NCBI GenBank assembly: GCA_020250175.1
Contig: JADCEN010000052.1
Coordinates: forward strand, 1 to 48,160
DNA from: Rhodobacter sp.
GTDB taxonomy: Bacteria > Pseudomonadota > Alphaproteobacteria > Rhodobacterales > Rhodobacteraceae
Length of the DNA stretch: 48,160 nt
Direction: 5' to 3'
In this document: piece after piece, positions 17,601 to 26,222 of the stretch
How positions within the stretch are numbered: position 1 is the first letter of the stretch
How the letters are laid out: each line of letters starts with the position of its first letter
Program-made: the position numbers and the translations under genes
The notes under the pieces: model-generated
What the model was told of the DNA's origin: nothing
The model's database searches: none
The model's input: the letters and a program-made list of their open reading frames with translations, nothing else

Positions 17601-18690
17601 GGAACACCCCTGCATTGGCCGACGTGCGGAAGGCCCGGCCGGACCCTGCGTCAAAAAGCGCCAGAGTGGCGGCCGCAAACCCCAGGCCGACGGTTTCGCC
17701 AACCCGCGCGGCACGGTCGGACGGGGTGCGCGCCTTGAGCGTGCCATGCGCGGTTGACAGGGTGACAATCTGCGTCGTGCCCAGATATTCCACAGCCTCG
17801 ATCCGGCCGCGATAGGTGCCGTCGTCGGAAATAGCGACATGTTCGGGACGCACCCCCAGCGCCAGCTTGCGGCCCGCCGCCTCTTGCCGCAGTTCCGGCG
17901 TGGCAATGGCGGTGCCCCCCAGGCTGACCGACCGGTCGCCCGGACGGAAGCCGCCCTCGAAACGCAGAAAGTTCATCGGCGGCGAGCCGATGAAATCGGC
18001 AACGAACATGGTGGCGGGATGATCGTAAATCTCCTGCGGGGTGCCGAACTGTTCGACGACGCCATGGTTCATCACCACGATCTTGTCGCCCATCTGCATC
18101 GCCTCAAGCTGATCATGGGTCACATAGACGGTGGTCGCCCCCATCCGGTCGTGCAGGGCGCGCAGTTCCTCGGACATATGTTCACGGAATTCGGCGTCCA
18201 GCGCGCCGAGCGGTTCGTCCATCATGAAGGCCTTGGGGCTGCGCACGATGGCGCGGCCAAGGGCCACCCTTTGACGGTCGCCCCCCGACAGCCCGCCCAC
18301 GGGTTTGTCGAGGATGCCTTCGATGCCCAGGATGCGCGCCACTTCGGCCACCTTGGCCTGGACCTGGGCGCGCGGCAGCCCCTGCGACACCAGCGGATAG
18401 CTGATGTTGCGCCGCACATTCAGATGAGGATAGAGCGCGAACATCTGGAACACAAAGGCAATGTCGCGCTGGCTGGCAGGCTTTTGCGACACATCTTCGC
18501 CGTCGATCAGAATCTGGCCGCCGGTGGGCAGTTCCAGCCCGGCAATCATGCGCAGCGTGGTGGTCTTGCCGCAGCCCGAAGGACCCAGCAGCATGAAGAA
18601 TTCGCCGTCGCCCACGGTAAAGGACGACTCCTTGACGGCAACGAAATCGCCGAATTCCTTGCGCAGGTTGCGGATCACGATCTCGGCCAC
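17593..18690 (-). CDS. Sugar/polyol ABC transporter ATP-binding protein (first)
   Basis: A 365-aa MalK/UgpC-type ATPase. Walker A is GPSGCGKTT (about 34-42), the signature is LSGGDRQRVALGRA, Walker B is KAFMMDEPLGALDA and the switch His is in YVTHDQ. The C-terminal third holds the regulatory domain (LGVRPEHV). Two non-identical ATPases in one operon are also seen in alphaproteobacterial glycerol-type systems. It begins 3 bp after the small membrane protein gene and overlaps the next ATPase gene by 8 bp. Confidence 0.9.
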   Translation of the reverse strand: MAEIVIRNLRKEFGDFVAVKESSFTVGDGEFFMLLGPSGCGKTTTLRMIAGLELPTGGQILIDGEDVSQKPASQRDIAFVFQMFALYPHLNVRRNISYPLVSQGLPRAQVQAKVAEVARILGIEGILDKPVGGLSGGDRQRVALGRAIVRSPKAFMMDEPLGALDAEFREHMSEELRALHDRMGATTVYVTHDQLEAMQMGDKIVVMNHGVVEQFGTPQEIYDHPATMFVADFIGSPPMNFLRFEGGFRPGDRSVSLGGTAIATPELRQEAAGRKLALGVRPEHVAISDDGTYRGRIEAVEYLGTTQIVTLSTAHGTLKARTPSDRAARVGETVGLGFAAATLALFDAGSGRAFRTSANAGVFHG

Positions 18691-18693
18691 GGG

Positions 18694-18882
18694 CTACTCC
18701 GGGAAGTGGCTGGTGATGATGAACATCACCGTGCCGGTCAGGGTGACAAGAAAGCTCCAGGTAAAGGCCCAAAGCACGAAGGGCTGCATCAGCATGAACA
18801 CGCCCAGCCCGATCAGGCCGCTGGCCAGCAGTTCCCAGGGGCCGCGGCGCAGGCGCAGAAGGCCAGAGAGGAAACCTTTCAT
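18694..18882 (-). CDS. Small membrane protein inside the ABC operon
   Basis: A 62-aa protein starting at 18882, with a G-rich stretch upstream. A basic N-terminus (LLRLRRGPWE) is followed by two hydrophobic helices (about 17-35 and 38-57). It sits between the second permease and the first ATPase, only 3 bp from the latter, so it is surely co-expressed. Position recalls the small accessory protein of glycerol ABC operons, but the sequence does not look like that family (DUF2160) to me. It might stabilise or adjust the permease; function unknown. Confidence 0.75.
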   Translation of the reverse strand: MKGFLSGLLRLRRGPWELLASGLIGLGVFMLMQPFVLWAFTWSFLVTLTGTVMFIITSHFPE

Positions 18883-18897
18883 GCGCGCCCCCCGTTA

Positions 18898-18961
18898 TGC
18901 GATTTTTCTGCGAAAAATCCCGATACGGTCGGAGCGCCCGATTCTTCGCAGAAAAATCGCA
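18898..18961. repeat. 17-bp perfect inverted repeat inside the operon, two-state hairpin
   Basis: TGCGATTTTTCTGCGAA at 18898-18914 pairs with its exact reverse complement at 18945-18961 across 30 bp. The left arm can instead fold on its own, since GATTTTTCTGCGAAAAATC (18901-18919) is a perfect 8-bp stem with a 3-base loop. The right arm can also fold locally with one mismatch. The RNA therefore has two mutually exclusive folds. It lies in the 103-bp gap between the second permease and the small membrane protein gene. An attenuator, mRNA-stability element or dispersed palindrome are all possible. Confidence 0.75.
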
Positions 18962-18985
18962 GATCGAACCATGCGTCTGCCAGGA

Positions 18986-19927
18986 TCATTTGCGCACCGC
19001 CCCGAAGGTGATCCCGCGCAGCAGGTGTTTGCGCAGCAGGATGGTAAAGATCATCACCGGCAGCAGGAACAGCGTGGCCCCGGCCGCCACGGCGGGCCAG
19101 TCCTTGCCGCCGACCCCGAAGATCGTGGGAATGAACGGCGGTGCTGTCTGCGCCGTGCCCGATGTCAGCAGGAAGGCAAAGGCATATTCGTTCCAGGCAA
19201 AGATCAGGCAGAAGATCGCCGTGCTGGCAATGCCGGTCGCCGCCTGCGGCAGCACGACCTTGCGGAAGGCCTGGAACCGCGTGTAGCCGTCGATCAGGGC
19301 TGCTTCTTCATATTCGCGGGGAATCTCGTCGATGAAGCCTTTGAGCAGCCAGACGGCCAGGCTGATGTTGACACCGGTGTAAAGCAGGATCATGCCCAGA
19401 TGCGTGTCCGACAGGCCAAGCTGGCGGAACATCAGGAAGATCGGGATCGCAACGGCGATGGGCGGCATCATGCGGGTCGACAGGATGAAGAACAGAAGGT
19501 CATCCTTGAGCGGCACCCGGAACCGCGAGAAGGCATAGGCCGCAAGCGTGCCAAGGAAGATCGACAGGAAGGTCGAGCCAAAGCCGATGATGACGGAATT
19601 CATGAACCGCGCGCCGAACTTTGACGGCTGCGTGATCACCTCGCCCCGGCGCTGGACGATCTCGTCAACGAAGTTTTCAGGCGGCGGCATGGCCGCAAGC
19701 TGTTCCGGCGTGGCCCGGGTGCGGTCGGTGAACAAATTGACATAGCCTTCCAGCGACGGCTGGAAGATCACCTTTGGTGGATAGCTGATCGAATCGGGCC
19801 CGGTCTTGAAGCCGGTGGCGATGATCCAGACCAGCGGCACCAGGGTGATGACGGTGTAGAGGATGACCAGAACCGCCGCGATGCCCTTGGACCGGGCAGA
19901 GGGTTCGGTGACGGACCAGGCGCTCAT
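18986..19927 (-). CDS. Carbohydrate ABC transporter permease (second, MalG-type)
   Basis: A 313-aa inner-membrane permease with about six transmembrane helices. The EAA loop that contacts the ATPase reads EYEEAALIDGYTRFQAFRKVVLP. Between TM1 and TM2 lies a long periplasmic segment of about 70 residues. The ATG at 19927 overlaps the stop of the first permease by 4 bp and has AAGGAAAG before it, so I rejected the longer upstream frame. It forms the channel with the preceding permease. Confidence 0.92.
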   Translation of the reverse strand: MSAWSVTEPSARSKGIAAVLVILYTVITLVPLVWIIATGFKTGPDSISYPPKVIFQPSLEGYVNLFTDRTRATPEQLAAMPPPENFVDEIVQRRGEVITQPSKFGARFMNSVIIGFGSTFLSIFLGTLAAYAFSRFRVPLKDDLLFFILSTRMMPPIAVAIPIFLMFRQLGLSDTHLGMILLYTGVNISLAVWLLKGFIDEIPREYEEAALIDGYTRFQAFRKVVLPQAATGIASTAIFCLIFAWNEYAFAFLLTSGTAQTAPPFIPTIFGVGGKDWPAVAAGATLFLLPVMIFTILLRKHLLRGITFGAVRK

Positions 19928-20871
19928 CTTTCCTTCACCTTGTTCAGGGCTTTGACATAGATCGAGGCCAGGCCGAAGACGGTGACGAACAGGATGATCG
20001 CATAGGCCGAGGAATAGCCGGTGCGCCATTTCTCGAAGGCTTCACGCTTCAGCTCGATCGAGGTCAGCAGGGTTGTGCTGCCCGGACCACCGCCGGTCAG
20101 CTGCACCACAAGGTCGAACATCTTGAAATTCTCGATGCCCCGGAACAGCACCGCCAGCATCAGAAAGGGCAGGACCATCGGCACGGTCATGGTCCAGAAC
20201 TGCCGCCACTTCGACGCGCGGTCCACTTCGGCGGCCTCATAGATGTAATCGGGGATCGACCGCAGGCCGGCCAGGCAGATCAGCATCACGAAGGGCGTCC
20301 ACATCCAGGTATCGACGATCACGATGGCCCAGGGGGCCAGCGCCACCGACCCCAGCATCGAAAAGGACGAGGCCGGAATGCCGGCAAAGAACTCGACCGC
20401 GTAGTTGAACAGGCCGATCTGCGGTTCGTAAAGAAAGGTCCAGAAGTTGCCGACCACCGCCGGAGACAGCATCATCGGTATCACGATCAGCGTTGTCATC
20501 AGGTCGTTTCCGCGGAATTTGCGGTTGATCAGCCAGGCCAGGGCAAAGCCGAGCACAACCTGCAAGAGCAGGGTCCAGAACAGGAAATGCGCCGTGGCCT
20601 GCATCGTCTGCCAGATGTCGGGGTCCGTCAGGATGCGCTGATAGTTGCGCAGGCCGACCCACTTCACCTCGGCATTCGGCTTGTTGGCGGCAAAGTTGGT
20701 GAAGCTGAGCCGGACCGTCCAGATCAGCGGAAAGATGTTGATCGCGAGCAGCAGAAGGATCGTGGGGGTGACAAAGACCCAGGCGATGGCGCGGTCCGAC
20801 AGGCCGCGTGCCCGGCGCGCCAGCGATGACGGGGTGGCCCGCGCCAGTCGGTCTATCGGAGTATCGGGCAT
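19924..20871 (-). CDS. Carbohydrate ABC transporter permease (first, MalF-type)
   Basis: A 315-aa permease of the sugar type with six predicted helices. The EAA loop is IYEAAEVDRASKWRQFWTMT, and the conserved LTGGGPGSTT lies near the C-terminus. I chose the ATG at 20871 (MPDTPIDRLA), with AGGA upstream, instead of a TTG 36 bases earlier. It is separated from the binding-protein gene by 84 bp containing a strong hairpin, and overlaps the second permease by 4 bp. Confidence 0.92.
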   Translation of the reverse strand: MPDTPIDRLARATPSSLARRARGLSDRAIAWVFVTPTILLLLAINIFPLIWTVRLSFTNFAANKPNAEVKWVGLRNYQRILTDPDIWQTMQATAHFLFWTLLLQVVLGFALAWLINRKFRGNDLMTTLIVIPMMLSPAVVGNFWTFLYEPQIGLFNYAVEFFAGIPASSFSMLGSVALAPWAIVIVDTWMWTPFVMLICLAGLRSIPDYIYEAAEVDRASKWRQFWTMTVPMVLPFLMLAVLFRGIENFKMFDLVVQLTGGGPGSTTLLTSIELKREAFEKWRTGYSSAYAIILFVTVFGLASIYVKALNKVKER

Positions 20872-20912
20872 GGCCGGGGGTCCTGCGGGGCTGGAAGCTG
20901 GCAGCAAGGAGG

Positions 20913-20941
20913 GGGGCGCGCCGGCTGGCCCGGCGCGCCCC
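20913..20941 (-). promoter_or_regulatory. 12-bp perfect hairpin between binding-protein and permease genes
   Basis: GGGGCGCGCCGG (20913-20924) and CCGGCGCGCCCC (20930-20941) form a perfect 12-bp GC stem with a 5-base loop. There is no T-run on the transcript side, so a full terminator is unlikely. In this position such hairpins usually protect the upstream mRNA from 3' decay, giving more binding protein than permease, as known for malE-malF. Confidence 0.7.
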
Positions 20942-20955
20942 GGCTGGGTTTCCGG

Positions 20956-22278
20956 TCAGAGCTTGCCTTCGTCCTGGAAAACCTCGGTCCAGTCCTGGAC
21001 CAGACCGTCAAGCGCCTCTTTCGCGGTGCCTTGGCCCGCAACCACATAGTCGTGGAAGCGCTTCTGGCTGGCCTGCAGCAGCGAGGCATAGGCCGGTTCT
21101 GCCCAGAAGTCCTTCACGATGGCCATCGAATCAAGGTAGGTCTGGGCATAGGGCTGGCTTGCCGCAAAGGCCGGATCCTCGACCACCGAGCGCAGCGCCG
21201 AGAAGCCGCCCATCGACCACCATTTCTGTTGCACTTCGGGCTGTGCGAACCACTTGATGTATTCCAGCGCTGCATCCTGCTTTTCAGAATAGGAGACAAC
21301 CGAAATGCCCTGGCCGCCCAGCTGCGCGAACCTTTCGCCCGTCGGGCCGGCCGGGTTCACCAGATAGCCGGTCTTGCCGCCGCCGACGTTGGGATCAACC
21401 TCGAACCCGGGCCAGGTGAAGGCAAAGTTCATCTGCAGCGCCACCTGACCGGATTTGTAGGCATCGATGCCTTCGCCCATGTAAGAGTTGGACGCGCCCG
21501 GCGGGGTGCAGCAATCGTAAAGCGCCTTGTAGAACTCCAGCCCTTCGACGGCACCGGGAGAGTTGACGAAACCTTCCATGTCATAGGGCTTGTCAGGGTT
21601 GTCGTATTTGAAGCCGAAGCTGTAAAGCACATCCATGACACCCATGGTAATGCCTTCCGACCCGCGTTCGGTGTAGATTGAGGCTCCGTAAACCGTCTTT
21701 CCGTCAATCTCGCGGCCCTGGAAGAACTCGGCCACTTCCTTCAGCTCGGCAAAGGTCGCAGGCGGGGTAAGGTCGCGGCCGGTCTTTTCCTTGAATGCGG
21801 CCTGAATCTCGGGCCGTTCGAACCAGTCCTTGCGATAGGTCCAGCCCACCACATCCCCAAAGGCCGGCAGCGCCCAGTAGTTCGGCGTGCCCTTGGGCCA
21901 TTCGGAATAGCCGGTCACGGTGGCCGGCACGAAATCCGACATCGAGATGCCGTTGGCATCGAAGAAGTCGTTCAGCTTGATGTAATGGCCGCTTTCGGCA
22001 CCTGCCCCGATCCACTGGCTGTCGCCGATCATCAGGTCGCACAGCTTGCCGCCCGAGTTCAGCTCGTTCAGCATCCGGTCGGCGAAGTTGGTCCATGGCA
22101 CGAATTCGAAGGTCATCTTGTGCCCGGACTGCGCCTCGAACTCTTTCGACAGCTCGACAAGGGCGTTGGCCGGGTCCCAGGCGGCCCAGCACAGCGTCAG
22201 GTCTTCTGCCTGCGCCCCATGGCTGATGGACAATGTCAGACACGCGGCAGCCGTTGCCGCTAGGTAGTGCGATTTCAT
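20956..22278 (-). CDS. ABC transporter substrate-binding protein, family 1 (sugar/polyol)
   Basis: A 440-aa periplasmic binding protein with a signal peptide (about 1-24, SHGAQAED). The mature start is DLTLCWAAWDPANALVELSK, followed by the usual two-lobed fold with EFVPWTNFADRM and the aromatic-rich YWALPAFGDVVGWTYRKDWF. It has no lipobox. The length is that of sugar binders (about 410-440), shorter than the roughly 570-aa glycerol binders of rhizobial systems, which argues for a different ligand. GAGAGGAAC precedes the ATG at 22278. It is the first structural gene after the LacI-type regulator, on the same strand. Confidence 0.9.
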   Translation of the reverse strand: MKSHYLAATAAACLTLSISHGAQAEDLTLCWAAWDPANALVELSKEFEAQSGHKMTFEFVPWTNFADRMLNELNSGGKLCDLMIGDSQWIGAGAESGHYIKLNDFFDANGISMSDFVPATVTGYSEWPKGTPNYWALPAFGDVVGWTYRKDWFERPEIQAAFKEKTGRDLTPPATFAELKEVAEFFQGREIDGKTVYGASIYTERGSEGITMGVMDVLYSFGFKYDNPDKPYDMEGFVNSPGAVEGLEFYKALYDCCTPPGASNSYMGEGIDAYKSGQVALQMNFAFTWPGFEVDPNVGGGKTGYLVNPAGPTGERFAQLGGQGISVVSYSEKQDAALEYIKWFAQPEVQQKWWSMGGFSALRSVVEDPAFAASQPYAQTYLDSMAIVKDFWAEPAYASLLQASQKRFHDYVVAGQGTAKEALDGLVQDWTEVFQDEGKL

Positions 22279-22395
22279 TGCAGTTCCTCTCTTTGGTTGA
22301 TCGGGACCCTGTGCGACTCTCGCCGGCCCTCTTGGTTGACGTCACGATAGACAACGGGTGTCCCTGCTGTCCAGAAGAAATTTGAGGTACGCCCC

Positions 22396-23475
22396 TCAAT
22401 TCTCACCGAAGGCCACCGGAAGCCCGGTGCCCGGGCCCGGCGGCAGGCTGACGGGCAGGTTTTCACGGATGACGATCTCGATCCGGATCTGCTCTTGCGA
22501 CAGGTCGATGGGGCCGCGGTCAGCCTTGGCGCGCAGCACCCGCAAGGCGGATCGCACGACGTGGCCCACATTCTGGGTGATGACCGCATCCATCGCGCCC
22601 GACTCAAGCGCAGTGCGGGCATGGGGTGTCAGCTCATGGCCGATCACCACAAGCTGTCCGGCCCGCCCCAGACTGTCCAGGCAGGTGGTCAGGGCGCGCT
22701 GACCGCTGCCCAGGCTGTAGATGCCGCTGATGTCCGGATAGCGTGCCAAGGTCCGGGCCACGAAGTCATGCAAAAGCGCCCCCTGCCCGTGCGTTTCCAG
22801 CGAGGGCAGCACCCCGATTCCCGGAAAGCGGGCCTGCATCACCTCGTCAAAGCCAAGGCGGCGCTCGATGCTTTCGCGCAGCAGCATGGAATCGGACAGG
22901 ACCATCACGCGGGCGGGACCGGCGCACAGGAAGCGTCCGGTCAGCACGGCGGCCGTGCGCCCGGCGGCGCGGTTATCGATGCCGACGAAATGGTCGCGTT
23001 CGGTGTTGGGCAGGTCAGACACCAGTGCCACCACGGCCAGCCCCTTTTGCCGCAGGCTGCGGATGGCATCGCGGACGACGGGTGTCTCGGGGGCCATCAG
23101 GGCCACGCCGACCACGCCCGCCGCCGGCAGGGCGGCCAGAATGCCGGCCAGCGCATGGGCGTCTTCGGCGGGAAAGCGGCGCAGGACCACATCGGTGCGC
23201 AACGCGGCAGACAGATGACCCGCGTCTGTCAGCGCATCCAGCAGGGTGCGGATGAACTGACTGTCGGTATCGGGCAGCACAAAGGCCAGGCGATAGTCGC
23301 GCTGGCGGGCAAGGTTGGCCGCCGCGACATCGCGCACATAGCCGATGCGCCGAATCGCTGCCTGCACCGCCTCGACCGTCTTGGCGCGCACGCCGGGGCG
23401 GTCATTCAGCACACGGTCCACTGTGGCCAGACTGACCCCGGCTTCCCTGGCGATATCGTTGACGGTGGGGCGCAA
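22396..23475 (-). CDS. LacI-family transcriptional regulator
   Basis: A 359-aa regulator. The N-terminal helix-turn-helix is TVNDIAREAGVSLATVDRVL, with the hinge helix near AAANLARQ, followed by a periplasmic-binding-protein-like effector domain resembling the ribose type. I prefer the TTG at 23475 because AAGGGAGGA lies just upstream and the protein then begins directly at the DNA-binding domain; a GTG at 23493 is the alternative. It lies upstream of the ABC operon on the same strand and most likely represses it until its sugar or polyol is present. A TGACGTCA palindrome at 22337-22344, in the gap before the binding-protein gene, is a weak operator candidate. Confidence 0.88.
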   Translation of the reverse strand: MRPTVNDIAREAGVSLATVDRVLNDRPGVRAKTVEAVQAAIRRIGYVRDVAAANLARQRDYRLAFVLPDTDSQFIRTLLDALTDAGHLSAALRTDVVLRRFPAEDAHALAGILAALPAAGVVGVALMAPETPVVRDAIRSLRQKGLAVVALVSDLPNTERDHFVGIDNRAAGRTAAVLTGRFLCAGPARVMVLSDSMLLRESIERRLGFDEVMQARFPGIGVLPSLETHGQGALLHDFVARTLARYPDISGIYSLGSGQRALTTCLDSLGRAGQLVVIGHELTPHARTALESGAMDAVITQNVGHVVRSALRVLRAKADRGPIDLSQEQIRIEIVIRENLPVSLPPGPGTGLPVAFGEN

Positions 23476-23936
23476 ATCTTCCTCCCTTCGCACCTGTATC
23501 TCCGGACGGCTGAGTTACGTCAATCAAAGACCCGCGCCGCCCCGCCCCTGACGCTGCGGGCCGGGCGGGCGCAGTTGCGGCGCACTGCGGCGCGGCAGGG
23601 GCGGGCGGCGCGCGGCAGCGCCGGTGGAACGCAGACCGGCAGGTCCCGTGCGCCGCGCCTTGGGTGCCCCTTTGCCCGGCGGCGCGGGCAATTCCTGTCC
23701 GGTCAGCCCGAATGACTGGGCCGGATGATCGCCCGCCCCGTCTTGTTCCGGATCATGCGGCGGACAGATAAAGCAGCGCGGGCGCGGATCAGTCCGGTCA
23801 CATTGACAATGCGCCGACAATGCATAGCTTAGCGACGGGGCGATCTTGCAGATGCAGAAGGTCCGGGCGGACGGAGCATCGGCAAGGTGATGCCGGATGG
23901 AGGTCGCAATTGGAAACAGGCGAACAGGGTGGCGGG
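23476..23936. other. 461-bp gap, no confident gene
   Basis: This lies between the regulator and the prepilin-like gene. The stretch is very GC-rich with many GCGC-type runs (23540-23700), then less so. A minus-strand frame across it has no sensible start. It must contain the promoter of the LacI gene; I could not assign it. Confidence 0.4.
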
Positions 23937-24302
23937 ATGAAGGCGCGCAGCAACAGGGGCGTCGGGGCTGGTCGCGGCGCGATGCGCCATCGCGGCCTGA
24001 GCACGCTGGAAGTGGCGGGCTGCGCCACGGCGGCGCTGGCCATTGCCATATTGGCGGGGCAGTACCTTGTGGCACCCGACCAGGTTCAGCCGCAATCGTC
24101 TCCGGTCAGTGATGCCATGGTGTTCATCGCCGGATCGGGCACGATGTATCAGCGGGCCCAGGCGGACGCGAAGACCTATCTCGACATGCTCAACAGCGCC
24201 GGGGCCATGGCACAGGCGATGGACGGTGTCGGCGGGCTGCCGGACCCGGTGGCGGCAGACAGCGTCAGGCAGCTTTTCAATCTGCCGGCGGACCAGCCCT
24301 GA
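23937..24302 (+). CDS. Hypothetical membrane-anchored protein with a type IV prepilin-like motif
   Basis: A 121-aa protein not matching a family I know. The stretch RHRGLSTLEVAGCATAALAI fits the prepilin rule: Gly at the cut site, a hydrophobic residue at +1, Glu at +5, then about 20 hydrophobic residues. After it come about 70 soluble residues, rich in Ala and Gln. The start at 23937 follows GGGTGGCGGG; a start at 23982 would place the motif four residues from the N-terminus. No pilus or secretion genes are adjacent. The motif may also be coincidence in a simple one-helix anchor. Confidence 0.5.
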   Translation: MKARSNRGVGAGRGAMRHRGLSTLEVAGCATAALAIAILAGQYLVAPDQVQPQSSPVSDAMVFIAGSGTMYQRAQADAKTYLDMLNSAGAMAQAMDGVGGLPDPVAADSVRQLFNLPADQP

Positions 24303-24750
24303 GGCACGCTGCCAGGTCAGCCTCGGATCAATGCAGGGTTTTCTGCCCGCCGCCATGGCGCTGATTTTTTTGACCTGGTGCAGAGCAGCCAGTCAGTCCG
24401 GCCATCGGCACGGCCCGGATGCGTGCGATCCTTCGGCTCTGTCGATGGCGTGGATGCCCTCTCGTTCCGTGATGGCGTCAACGCTCATGACATTGGCACG
24501 TTGAAATGCCGCCGTCGGAAGGGGCATCCACGCCATCAACAGTGCCGCCGAAAGGGACCACTGCCCCCCGTTTCCTGCATCGCGGTCCGGGTCATGCCCC
24601 GTGCAGAACCGGGCTGCCGGGCCATGATGCCACGGCTCCTGCCGTTCTGATCGCCTGCTTGTCCGCAGGCCGCGCCCGGCCCGGTTGCGCGCCGCTTTAC
24701 GGCCTGCCCGTGCTCGTCTAATCAGGTCCGGACACAGCAAAGGCGGGCGG
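24303..24750. other. 448-bp gap containing an inverted repeat
   Basis: No gene is recognised here. GATGGCGTGGATGCCC at 24444-24459 is repeated inverted and exactly at 24522-24537, enclosing 62 bp. The word GATGGCGT occurs a third time inside the loop. It resembles a small palindromic or MITE-like element; target-site duplications are not evident. The surE promoter must lie in the right half. Confidence 0.5.
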
Positions 24751-25536
24751 ATGCGCATTCTGATCACCAATGACGACGGCATCAACGCCCCCGGGCTTGA
24801 GGTTCTGACCGAAATCGCCTCCAGCCTTGCCGGGCCAAGCGGAGAGGTCTGGACAGTGGCCCCCGCCTTTGAACAGTCCGGCGTCGGGCATTGCATCAGC
24901 TACACCCATCCGATGATGATCGCCCGGCTGGCCCCGCGCCGCTTTGCCGCCGAGGGCAGCCCTGCGGACTGCGTTCTGGCGGCCCTGTACGATGTGCTGC
25001 AGGGCGCAAAGCCTGACCTGATCCTGTCCGGCGTGAACCGGGGCAACAATGCGGCCGAAAATGTGCTGTATTCCGGCACCGTCGGCGGGGCGATGGAAGG
25101 GGCGCTGCAGGGCCTGCCGGCGATTGCGCTGTCGCAGTTTCTGGGGCCGCTGACCGAAGACCTGGTCGATCCCTTCCAGACGGCCCGCACCCATGGGGCG
25201 GCGGTTGTCCGGGCGCTGCTGGACCACGGCTTTGGCGACAGGGCGGACTACCGGCTGTTCTACAACGTGAATTTTCCGCCCGTTCCGGCGGCGTCCGTCA
25301 AGGGCATCAAGGTTGCCGCCCAGGGCTTTCGCCGCGACACCTCCTTTGGGGTGGAGCCGCATATCTCGCCCTCGGGGCGCCGGTTCCTGTGGATCAAGGG
25401 CGGGCCGCAGCAGACCCCGACGGAACCGGGCACAGATGCCGCCGTCAATCTGGAAGGCTGGATCTCGGTCACGCCGATGCGCGCCGATCTGACCGCGCAT
25501 GACCGGTTGGCAGAGTTGCGGGCGGCGCTGGAATGA
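24751..25536 (+). CDS. surE: 5'/3'-nucleotidase SurE
   Basis: A 261-aa survival protein, a metal-dependent nucleoside monophosphate phosphatase. The N-terminal [15 protein letters not shown] holds the paired metal-binding aspartates (8 and 9). The SGVNRGNN and [11 protein letters not shown] segments complete the active site. I chose the ATG at 24751, which starts exactly at the fold and follows GGCGGGCGG. It overlaps pcm by 4 bp, the same gene order as surE-pcm-nlpD in enterobacteria. Confidence 0.96.
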   Translation: MRILITNDDGINAPGLEVLTEIASSLAGPSGEVWTVAPAFEQSGVGHCISYTHPMMIARLAPRRFAAEGSPADCVLAALYDVLQGAKPDLILSGVNRGNNAAENVLYSGTVGGAMEGALQGLPAIALSQFLGPLTEDLVDPFQTARTHGAAVVRALLDHGFGDRADYRLFYNVNFPPVPAASVKGIKVAAQGFRRDTSFGVEPHISPSGRRFLWIKGGPQQTPTEPGTDAAVNLEGWISVTPMRADLTAHDRLAELRAALE

Positions 25537-26174
25537 CCGATACCGCCGAGCGGAAGATGCGCTTTCTTTTTGCGCTCCGCTCCCGGGGGGTTACGGACAT
25601 CCGTGTGCTGACAGCGATGGAACGCATCGACCGGGGGGCCTTCGTCAAGGGGCTGTTCGCCGACCGCGCCTATGAGGACATGCCTTTGCCCATTTCCTGC
25701 GGCCAGACCATCAGCCAGCCTTCGGTCGTGGCCCTGATGACCCAGGCCCTGGCGGTAACCCCCCGCGACAAGGTGCTGGAGATTGGCACAGGGTCCGGCT
25801 ATCAGGCGGCGATCCTCAGCCAGCTGGCGCGCCGGGTCTATACGGTGGACCGGCACAAGCGGCTGGTGCGCGAAGCGCAGGACCTGTTCATCGCACTGGA
25901 TCTGGCCAATATCACCGCCATTGCCGCCGATGGCAGCTTCGGACTGCCCGATCAGGCCCCGTTTGACCGCATCATCGTCACGGCGGCCGCAGAAGACCCG
26001 CCGGGGCCGCTCTTGGCGCAGTTGAAGATCGGCGGTATCATGGTGCTTCCGGTCGGCCAGTCCGATACAGTGCAAAGCCTGATCAAGGTGACCCGGCACG
26101 AGACGGGCTTTGACTATGAAGAACTTCGGCCGGTGCGCTTCGTGCCGCTGGTCGAGGGGCTTGGCCCCGAATGA
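25533..26174 (+). CDS. pcm: Protein-L-isoaspartate O-methyltransferase
   Basis: A 213-aa SAM-dependent repair methyltransferase that methylates isoaspartyl residues so that they can return to aspartate. Family landmarks are [19 protein letters not shown] (about 51-69), the SAM-binding [15 protein letters not shown] (about 84-98), FDRIIVTAA and [12 protein letters not shown]. Its ATG overlaps the surE stop (ATGA), so it is translationally coupled. Confidence 0.96.
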   Translation: MTDTAERKMRFLFALRSRGVTDIRVLTAMERIDRGAFVKGLFADRAYEDMPLPISCGQTISQPSVVALMTQALAVTPRDKVLEIGTGSGYQAAILSQLARRVYTVDRHKRLVREAQDLFIALDLANITAIAADGSFGLPDQAPFDRIIVTAAAEDPPGPLLAQLKIGGIMVLPVGQSDTVQSLIKVTRHETGFDYEELRPVRFVPLVEGLGPE

Positions 26175-26222
26175 ACGGCAGCCGCGCCCCGGGACCAACC
26201 CGGGCGAGAACATGAGGCAAGC

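Noticed and set aside
18694-18882. DUF2160 protein of the glycerol (GlpU-type) system
   Set aside because: Similar position and size class, but shorter and the sequence does not match what I know of that family.
14970-22278. Assigning the operon as a glycerol transporter
   Set aside because: The binding protein has a normal sugar-binder length and glpK, glpD and a DeoR regulator are absent.
24378-24650. Small ORFs on both strands in the gap before surE
   Set aside because: They run through the inverted repeat, lack ribosome-binding sites and have no recognisable content.
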